The notes: generated by a model from the sequence alone, not told the origin. A DNA stretch of 37,462 nt from an uncultured Gammaproteobacteria bacterium (GCA_937922735.1 CALAJL010000130.1:1-37462); one strand, 5' to 3'; shown: positions 19,272-28,940, counted from the first letter of the stretch. A program made the numbers and translations.

Positions 19272-21551
19272 ATGTCGGAAGAATCAGGCAAATCACAACT
19301 CAGTGTCCCGGAGCCATTATTATTTGACCACAAGCTTTGGCGTCGTCGATCAATTCGTGATGTGGTAGCGCGCTATCTGGTAGGTGCGGGTGGTATCGCT
19401 GTCATCGGTTCAATCATCCTTATCTTTTTGTTTTTATTTGCAGTAGTGTTTCCTTTGTTTAAGGGTGCCAGCCTACATGAAGTTACAACTTATAAATTAA
19501 GCGAAACAGATTCTTCTGCATCATTGATGTATTCAATAGAAGAGCAAGCTGAAATAGCTATGCGCTTAAACGATGTAGGTGTAGTGCAGTTCTTTTCGTT
19601 GGCGGATGGAACAATATTAGCGAGCACAAATCTTTTAGCGAACAGTGAAGCAAAAGTTATTAGTTGGACACATGTCGATCCTGAAAAAAATATTATTGGT
19701 TTAGGGCTTGATGATGGTAAAGCTATTATTTTTAGGCATGAGTATTTTTCTAAATATGTTGAAGATAAGCGCACGATCATCCCAAGTATTACTTATCCCT
19801 ATGGTGAAGCACCTATTGATCTTCAGATTGGGAGCCAGGCAATATCGAATATTGCAATTAGCGGTAACGAAGACGGCCTAACATTTTTTGGTCAGACAGA
19901 AAGTGGGCCGAGACTGGTTAATTTCACAATCGAGTCTTCATTTTTAGATGAGGATGAATTCTCTTTAGAGTTAACCAGTCAGGTAATCCTGCCCTATTCT
20001 GACAAGACACTTAAAGCATTGATTTCACCTGAGCGTCAATGGTTGTACTTATTAAACGAGGAAGGTGCTATTGCATACTATGATATTCGCAATAAAGCTG
20101 AACCGATTCATATTGAAGCTATTTCTGTACTGGGTGAGGGTAATAAGCCAGCTTCGTTAGAGTTTTTGCTAGGAGGCATTTCACTATTACTTGCAGATGA
20201 CCATGGCAATATACATCAGTTATTTTTAGTACGAGGAGATGATGGCCAACGAAATTTAACACTGATTAGAAGTTTTAAAAGTGTTGACGCTAGAGTGTCT
20301 AGCATTTCAACTGAAATATTACGTAAAGGATTTCTGGTTACTGATGTTGAAGGGAATGTTTCCTTATTTCATAGCACCGCCTCTAGACATCTATTTACGG
20401 AAAATATATCCGACAAGCCCATTACTCATCTTGGTGTAGCACCAAGAAGCGACAAACTAATTGCAGAAGATGTTAGTGGTCAACTGCATGTTTGGGAAAT
20501 GGATACTGAACACCCGGAAGCATCATTAAGTTCAATATGGGGAAAAGTTTGGTATGAGAGTTATCCTGAACCGGATTACATATGGCAGTCATCTTCGTCT
20601 TCAAATGACTTTGAACCTAAGTTTAGCCTTACACCTTTAACATTTGGCACGTTCAAGGCAGCGTTCTATGCGATGTTAGTTGCTATGCCGCTGGCGATAT
20701 GTGGCGCTATATTTACTGCATATTTTATGGCGCCGAAAATGCGAGGTGTAGTCAAACCATCAATAGAAATAATGGAAGCGTTGCCTACTGTTATTTTGGG
20801 CTTCCTCGCGGGCCTTTGGTTAGCGCCCTTTGTTGAAACACATTTACCAGGCGTGTTCGCCACAGTTGTAGCTTTGCCGTTGGGGATTTTAGTGGCGAGT
20901 TTCGTCTGGTGGCAAGTGCCTGATCGAATTAAAGTTGGGATATCAGATGGTTGGCAAGCTGCATTATTAATTCCTGTTGTGCTGTTTTGTGGATGGTTGG
21001 CTTTAACTCTTAGTCCCTGGATGGAGCGTGTGTTATTTGATGGGAATATGCGCTTATGGTTAACCGATACAATGGGGATTGGTTATGATCAAAGAAATTC
21101 TGTAATTATTGGTATCGCAATGGGTTTTGCAGTGATACCGACTATATTCTCGATTGCGGAAGATGCGGTATTTAGTGTTCCTAAACATTTGAGCTCAGGC
21201 TCTTTAGCATTAGGTGCAACGCCTTGGCAGACCTTAGTTAGAGTTGTTTTACCATCTGCAAGCCCAGGTATATTTTCTGGAACCATGATTGGTTTAGGCA
21301 GAGCTGTGGGTGAAACCATGATTGTACTGATGGCAACTGGAAACACGCCCATCATGGACTTTAGTATTTTTGAAGGGATGAGAACGTTATCTGCAAACGT
21401 TGCGGTAGAGTTGCCAGAATCAGCAGTGGGCAGTACGCACTTTAGAATCCTTTTCCTCGCGGCATTGGTTTTATTTATATTTACCTTTTTCTTTAACACG
21501 ATTGCAGAAATTGTGCGTCAACGTCTACGTGAAAAATACAGTAGCTTATAA
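19272..21551 (+). CDS. pstC: Phosphate ABC transporter permease PstC with large periplasmic insertion
   Basis: C-terminal permease core (EALPTVILGFLAGLWLAP, LALGATPWQTLVRVVLPSASPGIFSGTMIGLGRAVGETM); ~400 aa insertion after the first TM. Confidence 0.93.
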   Translation: MSEESGKSQLSVPEPLLFDHKLWRRRSIRDVVARYLVGAGGIAVIGSIILIFLFLFAVVFPLFKGASLHEVTTYKLSETDSSASLMYSIEEQAEIAMRLNDVGVVQFFSLADGTILASTNLLANSEAKVISWTHVDPEKNIIGLGLDDGKAIIFRHEYFSKYVEDKRTIIPSITYPYGEAPIDLQIGSQAISNIAISGNEDGLTFFGQTESGPRLVNFTIESSFLDEDEFSLELTSQVILPYSDKTLKALISPERQWLYLLNEEGAIAYYDIRNKAEPIHIEAISVLGEGNKPASLEFLLGGISLLLADDHGNIHQLFLVRGDDGQRNLTLIRSFKSVDARVSSISTEILRKGFLVTDVEGNVSLFHSTASRHLFTENISDKPITHLGVAPRSDKLIAEDVSGQLHVWEMDTEHPEASLSSIWGKVWYESYPEPDYIWQSSSSSNDFEPKFSLTPLTFGTFKAAFYAMLVAMPLAICGAIFTAYFMAPKMRGVVKPSIEIMEALPTVILGFLAGLWLAPFVETHLPGVFATVVALPLGILVASFVWWQVPDRIKVGISDGWQAALLIPVVLFCGWLALTLSPWMERVLFDGNMRLWLTDTMGIGYDQRNSVIIGIAMGFAVIPTIFSIAEDAVFSVPKHLSSGSLALGATPWQTLVRVVLPSASPGIFSGTMIGLGRAVGETMIVLMATGNTPIMDFSIFEGMRTLSANVAVELPESAVGSTHFRILFLAALVLFIFTFFFNTIAEIVRQRLREKYSSL

Positions 21552-21563
21552 GCAATAATAGTA

Positions 21564-23240
21564 ATGAAAGATAAGCGTCAAAACTTTACTGCATTTATGT
21601 CTTCTGGCACGCCATGGGTGTGGCTGAATGCTGGGGCAGTCGCCATTAGCATGATTATGGTGGTTGGCCTTTTGTTGTTGATTGCGTCTAGAGGCTTGGG
21701 TCACTTTTGGCCGAAGACAGTATATGAAATTGAATATGATAATGGCACAAATGTCGTGCAAATTATTGGAGAAAGAGTTGAATCTGAAGAGGTTGCACGG
21801 GAACGGATTATCGAATCTGGTATTAAAGTCGATAGTGAAGATGAGTTTATCGAACGTAGCCTAATAAAAGTCGGTAATCGTGATGTGCTAGGTGTTGACT
21901 TCATGTTAACCGTAACCCCGAATGAATTGAAGGTAACCAAGCCCGAAGATGTAATGGTCCTTGAACGTAATCAATGGGGTAATTTCTATGGTTATTTAAA
22001 AGAAATTAAAAGTGAAGGTGAGGTATTAGATTTATATGAAGACATCAAGTGGCAGGATTTAGAAGCACGTCTTGATCGTGTGTTAGATCTAAGAGAAAAA
22101 ATTGAACATATTGAAAAAGGTGCGATTGGTAAAATTAATTATCGATTGGAAAAACTGCGTTTAAAGAAACGTGGATTAGAATTAGATAACGTTACTGATC
22201 CAAAAGCATTTGAAGAAATTACATTAGAAGAAAACAAGTATACCGCCGACTACCAAGTTTTGAAAAAAGAGTTGGATGCGCTGTATGTAGAGTCTTCGCG
22301 TGACAGTATCATCATGCAAGAAATGACGGGTGGTACGAAAGAGATCAAGTTAGCGGATGTTGTAAAAGCATATCGACCCAATGCATTGAGCTATGGAGAT
22401 AAGCTTATTTTTTACCTGAAAACATTTTGGGGGTTTGTTAGCGATGATCCTCGAGAAGCCAACACGGAAGGAGGTATTTTCCCTGCCATTTTCGGTACGG
22501 TCATCATGGTGTTGTTAATGTCTATTATCGTTACACCCTTTGGTGTCATTGCAGCTATATATTTACGTGAATATGCACACCAAGGACTTGTTACACGTTT
22601 AGTACGTATATCAGTTAATAATTTAGCGGGTGTGCCGTCCATTGTATATGGTGTCTTTGGCTTAGGGTTTTTTGTGTACATTGTTGGTGGCACACTTGAT
22701 GAGTTGTTTTTTGCTGAGGCATTACCTACACCAACCTTTGGTTCTGGGGGCATCCTTTGGGCCTCATTAACGCTTGCATTGTTAACGGTCCCAGTTGTTA
22801 TCGTTGCAACTGAAGAAGGGTTGTCACGAATTCCACGAGCCGTTAGAGAAGGCTCACTTGCTCTAGGTGCTACCAAGGCAGAAACGTTATGGCGCACAGT
22901 GTTGCCAATGACGACTCCAGCAATGATGACGGGTTTAATATTAGCGGTAGCGCGTGCTGCCGGCGAAGTGGCACCTTTAATGTTAGTAGGTGCAGTAAAA
23001 TTGGCGCCTTCATTACCATTGGACGGTAATGTGCCGTTTGTGCATTTAGAACGTAAATTTATGCACCTGGGTTTTCATATTTATGATGTTGGTTTTCAAA
23101 GCCCAAATGTTGAGGCTGCACGACCTTTAGTCTATGCAACGGCATTAATTTTGGTAGTGGTAATTGTGATTTTAAATTTATCTGCAATATTCATTCGCAA
23201 TCATTTGCGAGAAAAATATAGAGGTTTAGAACAACATTAA
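21564..23240 (+). CDS. pstA: Phosphate ABC transporter permease PstA with N-terminal insertion
   Basis: Core NLAGVPSIVYGVFGLGFFVY, SLALGATKAETLWRTVLPMTTPAMMTGLILAVARAAGEVAPLMLVG; N-terminal coiled-coil-like insertion. Confidence 0.93.
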   Translation: MKDKRQNFTAFMSSGTPWVWLNAGAVAISMIMVVGLLLLIASRGLGHFWPKTVYEIEYDNGTNVVQIIGERVESEEVARERIIESGIKVDSEDEFIERSLIKVGNRDVLGVDFMLTVTPNELKVTKPEDVMVLERNQWGNFYGYLKEIKSEGEVLDLYEDIKWQDLEARLDRVLDLREKIEHIEKGAIGKINYRLEKLRLKKRGLELDNVTDPKAFEEITLEENKYTADYQVLKKELDALYVESSRDSIIMQEMTGGTKEIKLADVVKAYRPNALSYGDKLIFYLKTFWGFVSDDPREANTEGGIFPAIFGTVIMVLLMSIIVTPFGVIAAIYLREYAHQGLVTRLVRISVNNLAGVPSIVYGVFGLGFFVYIVGGTLDELFFAEALPTPTFGSGGILWASLTLALLTVPVVIVATEEGLSRIPRAVREGSLALGATKAETLWRTVLPMTTPAMMTGLILAVARAAGEVAPLMLVGAVKLAPSLPLDGNVPFVHLERKFMHLGFHIYDVGFQSPNVEAARPLVYATALILVVVIVILNLSAIFIRNHLREKYRGLEQH

Positions 23241-23273
23241 CTAGCAACATTAAGTGCAATACAAATAAAAATG

Positions 23274-23307
23274 ACCTTGAGATATTCATGTCAAGGTAGT
23301 TTTTTTG
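23274..23307 (+). terminator. Intercistronic hairpin between pstA and pstB
   Basis: ACCTTGA-gatattcatg-TCAAGGT followed by AGTTTTTTT. Confidence 0.5.
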
Positions 23308-23318
23308 GAGTTAAGGAA

Positions 23319-24143
23319 ATGATTATGGAAGCGCCAAAAATATCACAAGAAGTACTTCTCAATAAAGAAGCGTTAAGCCTTGAGAATGAAAAAACATGCT
23401 TTGAATGTAAAGATTTTAATCTTTACTACGGAGCAGCGCAGGCATTAAAAAATATTAATTTGGTTATCCCAGAGAAAAGAGTGACTGCATTTATTGGCCC
23501 AAGCGGTTGTGGTAAATCTACTTTGCTGCGTTGTATGAACCGTATGAATGATCTAATCGATATCGTTAGAATTGAAGGAGATATGCTGCTTGATGGAAAA
23601 GATATCAATGGTAAATCTGTAAATGTTGCAGAATTACGTCGTAAAGTTGGTATGGTTTTTCAAAAGCCAAATCCTTTTCCAAAAACCATTTATGAAAATG
23701 TTGCATATGGATTACGGTTGCAGGGTGTAAATAAGAAAAGAGTACTGGACGAGCGAGTAGAATGGGCGCTGAAAGGCGCAGCATTATGGGACGAAGTAAA
23801 GGATAGATTGCAAGATAACGCTTTAGGACTCTCGGGCGGCCAGCAACAACGCTTAGTGATTGCGCGTTCAATAGCTATTCAGCCAGAAGTGATTCTTTTG
23901 GATGAGCCTGCTTCGGCATTGGATCCTATTTCAACGCTTAAGATTGAAGAACTCATTATTCAACTTAAGGAACAGTATACGGTAGTGATTGTCACACATA
24001 ATATGCAGCAAGCAGCACGCGTTTCTGACTATACGGCATTTTTGTATTTAGGAGAGTTGATTGAGTTTGGGGCCACAGATCAAATATTCACTAACCCGAG
24101 AAAAAAGAAGACCGAAGATTATATTACTGGTCGTTATGGTTAA
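23319..24143 (+). CDS. pstB: Phosphate ABC transporter ATP-binding protein
   Basis: Walker [10 protein letters not shown], signature [16 protein letters not shown], Walker [17 protein letters not shown] 23319 follows AAGGA; upstream extension covers the hairpin. Confidence 0.96.
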   Translation: MIMEAPKISQEVLLNKEALSLENEKTCFECKDFNLYYGAAQALKNINLVIPEKRVTAFIGPSGCGKSTLLRCMNRMNDLIDIVRIEGDMLLDGKDINGKSVNVAELRRKVGMVFQKPNPFPKTIYENVAYGLRLQGVNKKRVLDERVEWALKGAALWDEVKDRLQDNALGLSGGQQQRLVIARSIAIQPEVILLDEPASALDPISTLKIEELIIQLKEQYTVVIVTHNMQQAARVSDYTAFLYLGELIEFGATDQIFTNPRKKKTEDYITGRYG

Positions 24144-24186
24144 TCGGCGATTAAATAGATAGTACGAAATTAAAGACGAGGCATTT

Positions 24187-24909
24187 ATGGTTTATCAAGA
24201 TATTGGGCAGCACATATCACATCAATTCGATGAAGATTTAGAGTCACTACGTAGCAAAGTATTAAACATGGGTGGCATGGTTGAAAAGCAGATAGAAAAC
24301 GCACTATTAGCTTTAACCAAATCAGATAGCAGCTTGGCTGAAGAAGTAGCGACTAGTGATTACAAAATAAATTCTATGGAAGTAGCGATTGATGAAGAAT
24401 GTACACAAGTTATCGCAAGACGTCAGCCAACTGCAAGTGATTTACGTCTCGTTGTTACGGTAATTAAAACGATTACAGATTTAGAAAGAATAGGTGATGA
24501 AGCAGAAAAAATTGGACGGCATGGCGTTAAGCTTGCAACTGTGGAGCGCACACCATCTTATTTTATAGAAATTAAGCACATGGGTGAGCAGGTACGAAAA
24601 ATGCTCCACGATAGCTTAGATGCATTTGCGCGTATGGATACGGAAGCAGCGATGACGATTGCACAAGGTGATCGTGAAATTAATGATGAATACGATGCAT
24701 TAGTGCGACAGTTAATTACCCATATGATGGAAGATCCCCGTGCAATAAAGCGCGCATTACGCGTCATGTGGTGTGCTCGTTCACTTGAGCGTATTGGTGA
24801 TCACGCAAAGAATATATGCGAGTATGTAATTTATACAGTTGCCGGTACGGACATCCGCCATACAAGTTTTGAGCAAGTAAAAAAAGAACAGACCGAGGCA
24901 GATGAGTAG
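24187..24909 (+). CDS. phoU: Phosphate transport regulator PhoU
   Basis: HISHQFDEDLESLRSKVLNMGGMVEKQIENAL, DLERIGDEAEKIGR, SLERIGDHAKNICEYVIY. Confidence 0.96.
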   Translation: MVYQDIGQHISHQFDEDLESLRSKVLNMGGMVEKQIENALLALTKSDSSLAEEVATSDYKINSMEVAIDEECTQVIARRQPTASDLRLVVTVIKTITDLERIGDEAEKIGRHGVKLATVERTPSYFIEIKHMGEQVRKMLHDSLDAFARMDTEAAMTIAQGDREINDEYDALVRQLITHMMEDPRAIKRALRVMWCARSLERIGDHAKNICEYVIYTVAGTDIRHTSFEQVKKEQTEADE

Positions 24910-25131
24910 CTAATTAATAATTCAATTTAGTAACTACTGTTAAATCAATATCTTATAATTCTTGTATATGTAAATTCTCGCAACATAACAATTCCATACA
25001 CCTTTCCCCTTGTTATAATAAATTATTGTAAATTCATTTAATTATGAGTTTTCATTGAATAATAAATTACCATAATTTAATTACAGTCATTGCCTATGGG
25101 CAATGTCCTAGATAGCTGGGAGTTCTTCGAG

Positions 25132-25542
25132 ATGGCAAATCACAAAATTGAAGCAGTTGAAGGCATTGGCCCTAAATATGCTGAAATGTTAGCAAAGGCA
25201 GGAGTTACAGATACTGATGGCTTGTTAGAAGCGGGTTGTACAAAGTCTGGTAGAAAGGATTGTGCTCAAAAATCAGGATGTAGCGAGAGCCAGATACTTA
25301 AATGGGTTAATATGTGTGATCTATTTAGGATAAAAGGAGTCGGTGAAGAATATTCCGAGCTTTTAGAGGTTTCAGGTGTAGATACAGTTAAAGAATTACG
25401 TAACCGTGTCCCTGAGAATCTTACTGCGAAAATGGAACAGGTCAACACTGAAAAGAATTTAGTGAGGAGAGTGCCTACACTAAAAGAAGTTACTGCTTGG
25501 GTTGAGCATGCTAAAGAGCTGCCTCCAAAAGTAACGTATTAA
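25132..25542 (+). CDS. DUF4332-like helix-hairpin-helix protein
   Basis: IEAVEGIGPKYAEMLAKAGVTDTDGLLEAG and FRIKGVGEEYSELLEVSGVDTVKELRNR: two HhH-like modules. ATG 25132 chosen over 25090. Confidence 0.75.
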   Translation: MANHKIEAVEGIGPKYAEMLAKAGVTDTDGLLEAGCTKSGRKDCAQKSGCSESQILKWVNMCDLFRIKGVGEEYSELLEVSGVDTVKELRNRVPENLTAKMEQVNTEKNLVRRVPTLKEVTAWVEHAKELPPKVTY

Positions 25543-25591
25543 TAAAATAATAAGAAAGTAAAATTATAAAACCAATAGGAGTGAGTTCGAG

Positions 25592-26023
25592 ATGTATAAA
25601 TTAATTTTAATGTTGTTTGTTGCAGCTATCATGTTTGGATGTAGTAAAGAAGAAGCCGGTGAAATGATGGATAAGGCGGGTGATGCTGTAGATAGTGCTG
25701 CAGAACATGCGGGCGATGCAGTTGATGCAGCTAAAGAGCATGCCGGCGATGCGGCTGATTCTGTTAAGGAACATGCCGGTGATGCGGTTGATTCAGCTAA
25801 AGAAATGGTAGACGGTGACGCAATGAAAGGACCAGAAGTAGAGCCACTTCCAGATTTTGATTCGTTGCCACCTATCGAAGAAGAAGCTGCAGAAGGCGGT
25901 GAAACGATGATGGAAAAAGCTGAAGAAGTAGTAGAGAAAGTTAAAGAGCATGCCGGCGATGCAGCTGAATCTGCAAAAGAACATGCTGGTGATGCAGCTG
26001 AAAAGATGATGAAAAAAGAGTAA
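25592..26023 (+). CDS. Lipoprotein with 11-residue LEA-like repeats
   Basis: Lipobox-like MLFVAAIMFGC; repeats AEHAGDAVDAA-KEHAGDAADSV-KEHAGDAVDSA and KEHAGDAAESA-KEHAGDAAEKM. Confidence 0.8.
   Translation: MYKLILMLFVAAIMFGCSKEEAGEMMDKAGDAVDSAAEHAGDAVDAAKEHAGDAADSVKEHAGDAVDSAKEMVDGDAMKGPEVEPLPDFDSLPPIEEEAAEGGETMMEKAEEVVEKVKEHAGDAAESAKEHAGDAAEKMMKKE
25667..25798 (+). repeat. 33 bp in-frame tandem repeats (about 4 units)
   Basis: Units at 25667, 25700, 25733, 25766; two further units at 25943-26008 after an acidic/proline-rich linker. Confidence 0.85.
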
Positions 26024-26063
26024 CGCTTTTTAAATCTTTGATAATAAAAAAATAGGAGAAGAT

Positions 26064-26312
26064 ATGGGATTTTTAACTTGGATAATCCTTGGCGGTATAG
26101 TCGGTGTTATTGCTAAATTGATTATGCCTGGTAAGGATCCAGGCGGCTTCATTGTAACTATATTGCTTGGCATAGCAGGCGCATTTGTTGGTGGTTATAT
26201 CAGCACATTGCTTGGTTTTGGATCTGTTACTGGATTCAATTTGATCAGCTTAGTGATAGCTGTTATTGGAGCACTGATATTATTATTACTTTATCGAATG
26301 ATAAAAAAATAA
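26064..26312 (+). CDS. GlsB/YeaQ/YmgE family small membrane protein
   Basis: MGFLTWIILGGIVGVIAKLIMPGKDPGGFIVTILLGIAGAFVGGYI pattern. Confidence 0.9.
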   Translation: MGFLTWIILGGIVGVIAKLIMPGKDPGGFIVTILLGIAGAFVGGYISTLLGFGSVTGFNLISLVIAVIGALILLLLYRMIKK

Positions 26313-26340
26313 TATTTTCATTTATTTTTTATGGAATCAT

Positions 26341-26372
26341 AAAACGCCTAGAATATTATTCTAGGCGTTTTT
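26341..26372. terminator. Bidirectional-looking Rho-independent terminator
   Basis: AAAACGCCTAGAATA-TTATTCTAGGCGTTTTT. Confidence 0.85.
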
Positions 26373-26415
26373 GTTTGTGCAAATAAAACTCTAGGTTATT
26401 TAATACTATATATAA

Positions 26416-27702
26416 ATGCAATTCATACCTTGTAGCCGTCATGTGTTGATTAATAAGTGCTGCGCTCAGCCTGGTTTGAGTGAAGAGCAGTCGCGACAGT
26501 TTCGTTCTTTTGCTGAAATACTTGCCGCCTACCAACATTATGTATCACAAAACAAGTTAGAGAAGATGAAGCAAGCCTATGCTTATCTTAGTCCTAATCA
26601 AGAATTACCATTATTTCCAAAGCTGAGTAATGAAGAATTAAAGCTTCAAGCGGAAATACTTGCTGAGGCATTTGGGAGTACTTTGAGAGAGGCAAATTTC
26701 CAAGAATTAAAGCAAGTAGATATTGAAAAAGCCTTTAAAACCTTTTCACTTGTTCCAGTCAATACAGATGTAAACTTAAATGATTATCAACGTATTAAGT
26801 TATTTTACCGTGGAAGTAGTACTAAAGAGGTTTCGGTTAAACGATTTTTGAGAACAAAAAAAATCGTTTTTGAAAACTATGATCGTGTAGCTGTTTTACT
26901 GCACATTAAAGATAAACACTATTTTCATGGCAAGAAAGATAATGGCGACTTAAATTTTTCTCCTGGCAAAGTGTATCTTTATTTATATAAGAACATACCG
27001 CATTACGATCTAGAGTTGTTGTTCCCGAATGTTAAGATCAGTATGAGCTGGAAAGATAAGCTGATGCTTGGTGTGCCGGCCTTAGGCGCAGCGATACCGA
27101 TGGCGATAAAAGTTTTACCGAGTTTAGGCTTATTGATTGGTGCAGTTGCATTGGTTGTATTTGGATTGGACTTGGGCGGCAAATTCAATGTAGAGGCAGG
27201 TGATAAAAAAGCAATTTATCCATTATTAGTCGCAGTCTTGTCTACATCAATTGCACTTGGCGGATTCGCGGTGCGCCAATATGTAAAGTATAAAAGCAAG
27301 CGATTAGAATTCCTAAAGAAAGTTACTGATGTTTTGTTCTTTAAAAGTCTAGATGTATCCCAAGGTACACTCAATGCAATTGTGGATTCTGCAGAGGAAG
27401 AGCAAACAAAAGAAGCAATATTGATTTATACATTGATGGTTAATGAAAATAAGCCACTTAGCGAAGATGAAATTACTAAAAAAGTAAATGCATGGATAAA
27501 GAAAGAATTTTTGGTTGACTCTGAAGTAAATATTCAGCGCGCATTAATTCAACTGCAAGGATTACAAGCGCCTTATTTAAAAGAGGATGAAAAATCGGTT
27601 GTTGAAAAACTACCTGATGGAAGATATCAAGTTTCAGAGCCTGTTATTGCTAAATATATTTTAGATTATATCTGGGATCATGCATTTCAATATGCGAACT
27701 AA
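26416..27702 (+). CDS. DUF3754 (TMEM143-like) membrane protein
   Basis: 428 aa, central YxRIKLFYRG...KEVSVKRFLRTKKIVFENYDRVAVLL..., two hydrophobic helices. Confidence 0.65.
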   Translation: MQFIPCSRHVLINKCCAQPGLSEEQSRQFRSFAEILAAYQHYVSQNKLEKMKQAYAYLSPNQELPLFPKLSNEELKLQAEILAEAFGSTLREANFQELKQVDIEKAFKTFSLVPVNTDVNLNDYQRIKLFYRGSSTKEVSVKRFLRTKKIVFENYDRVAVLLHIKDKHYFHGKKDNGDLNFSPGKVYLYLYKNIPHYDLELLFPNVKISMSWKDKLMLGVPALGAAIPMAIKVLPSLGLLIGAVALVVFGLDLGGKFNVEAGDKKAIYPLLVAVLSTSIALGGFAVRQYVKYKSKRLEFLKKVTDVLFFKSLDVSQGTLNAIVDSAEEEQTKEAILIYTLMVNENKPLSEDEITKKVNAWIKKEFLVDSEVNIQRALIQLQGLQAPYLKEDEKSVVEKLPDGRYQVSEPVIAKYILDYIWDHAFQYAN

Positions 27703-27703
27703 T

Positions 27704-28930
27704 TTACCCAGTTTTTTCAGGCAAGATGTTTAAATTTTCAATATATTGAGGTGAAACGCCTACTTTTTCAGCTGCCATATGGCGTATAGCAACCATATCG
27801 TAGCCAGGGAATCGGTCAGTCAGTACGTTGATAGCTTGTTGGCATTGTTCTGGAACACTTAAATTCTTCCCAGTGGGTTTGCCAGCACCTGAAGCTAATT
27901 TCATGATAATTGTATTGCTACCTGGTTCTTGTCTATCATGATTGCGTGCCTTAATAACTTTATGCACCGTAACACCAGATTCATTTGGTTTACCCATCAA
28001 GCTTGAACGTGCCTGTATTAATGAATCATCAATGCTGTCAGAAAACCCAGGGCTAACCATAATAGAAGAACGATTTGGGTTCTCTAACAAACTATCATCT
28101 ATATTGTTTTCAGACGGTTTGTTTTTATCTTTGGTAATGTCTTCTGCTCTGGCTTTATTTTTTCTCAATGGAATTTTAGTCGCAACTTTTGAGAACATGC
28201 TAGGTGTTTTCTTTTTTGGCTTAGTTTTCTGACTCAATCCAAATCTTTTTTGATGCTTCGTTCTTTCTGAATGCTGTTGCCAAAGATCGGATTTCTTTTG
28301 TGTAGATGAATTTTTTGTCGCATCTACTTGTTGTTTATGTAGTGTTGGTGGCGATGGCTTTTTTGTTAACTTATCAGTTTGCTTATTTTGTGGCTTAGAT
28401 TGAATCTGCGAGTCTTGTATTAACTTTTCACCTTTCTCAATTAAGCTGGTGAGAATTTTCTCTCGTGTGTCGTTATATGTTTCTTCAGCTATAGATGTTT
28501 GTGGGGCCTGGGGCATTTCAGTTGAGGTGGTTTTTGCGTTCGTGGTCACAACAGGCAATGCACCGTGTAGTTCAACCTTGGCTTGCCACATATGGTTAAA
28601 CATGTGTATCGCCATGATCGCAGCAGTAGGTGCATTATTGTCATGGATCGCTCCACGCAGGCTTTTTTCAAATAATAAAGCAGAGAGTAGATGTTTGCGT
28701 CTGCTAGATGTTTTACTCTGCCTTAGTTCGTCTTTTATAGCATTAGCATCTATATAGTCTGTGACGATAGGTAATTCTGCTTTAATCCATTCTTGGGCAT
28801 TATCTAACGTTGCATTGCACTCACGTTGAAAATCATTCTTGAAACGTTGGAATTTTTCGACTCGTTTAGTAGTGATAACTGACTCTAATGAGGCACTGAA
28901 TAAATCATGATTGTTGTTATTATCGTTCAT
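27704..28930 (-). CDS. Uncharacterised protein A of a tandem paralog pair; long basic disordered linker
   Basis: 408 aa; SLRGAIHDNNAPTAAIMAIHMFNHMW module and C-terminal QQAINVLTDRFPGYDMVAIRHMAAEKVGVSPQYIENLNILPE module shared with the next gene. Confidence 0.8.
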   Translation of the reverse strand: MNDNNNNHDLFSASLESVITTKRVEKFQRFKNDFQRECNATLDNAQEWIKAELPIVTDYIDANAIKDELRQSKTSSRRKHLLSALLFEKSLRGAIHDNNAPTAAIMAIHMFNHMWQAKVELHGALPVVTTNAKTTSTEMPQAPQTSIAEETYNDTREKILTSLIEKGEKLIQDSQIQSKPQNKQTDKLTKKPSPPTLHKQQVDATKNSSTQKKSDLWQQHSERTKHQKRFGLSQKTKPKKKTPSMFSKVATKIPLRKNKARAEDITKDKNKPSENNIDDSLLENPNRSSIMVSPGFSDSIDDSLIQARSSLMGKPNESGVTVHKVIKARNHDRQEPGSNTIIMKLASGAGKPTGKNLSVPEQCQQAINVLTDRFPGYDMVAIRHMAAEKVGVSPQYIENLNILPEKTG

Positions 28931-28940
28931 TATTCAAATA

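Noticed and set aside
21089-22897. Antisense ORFs of 136 and 161 aa opposite pstC and pstA
   Set aside because: Low-complexity translations (PKPKTPYTMDGTPAK etc.) from the reverse of membrane-protein codons; no start signal or family
25667-26008. CRISPR-like array
   Set aside because: The 33 bp repeats are contiguous, in frame within a lipoprotein gene and have no spacers
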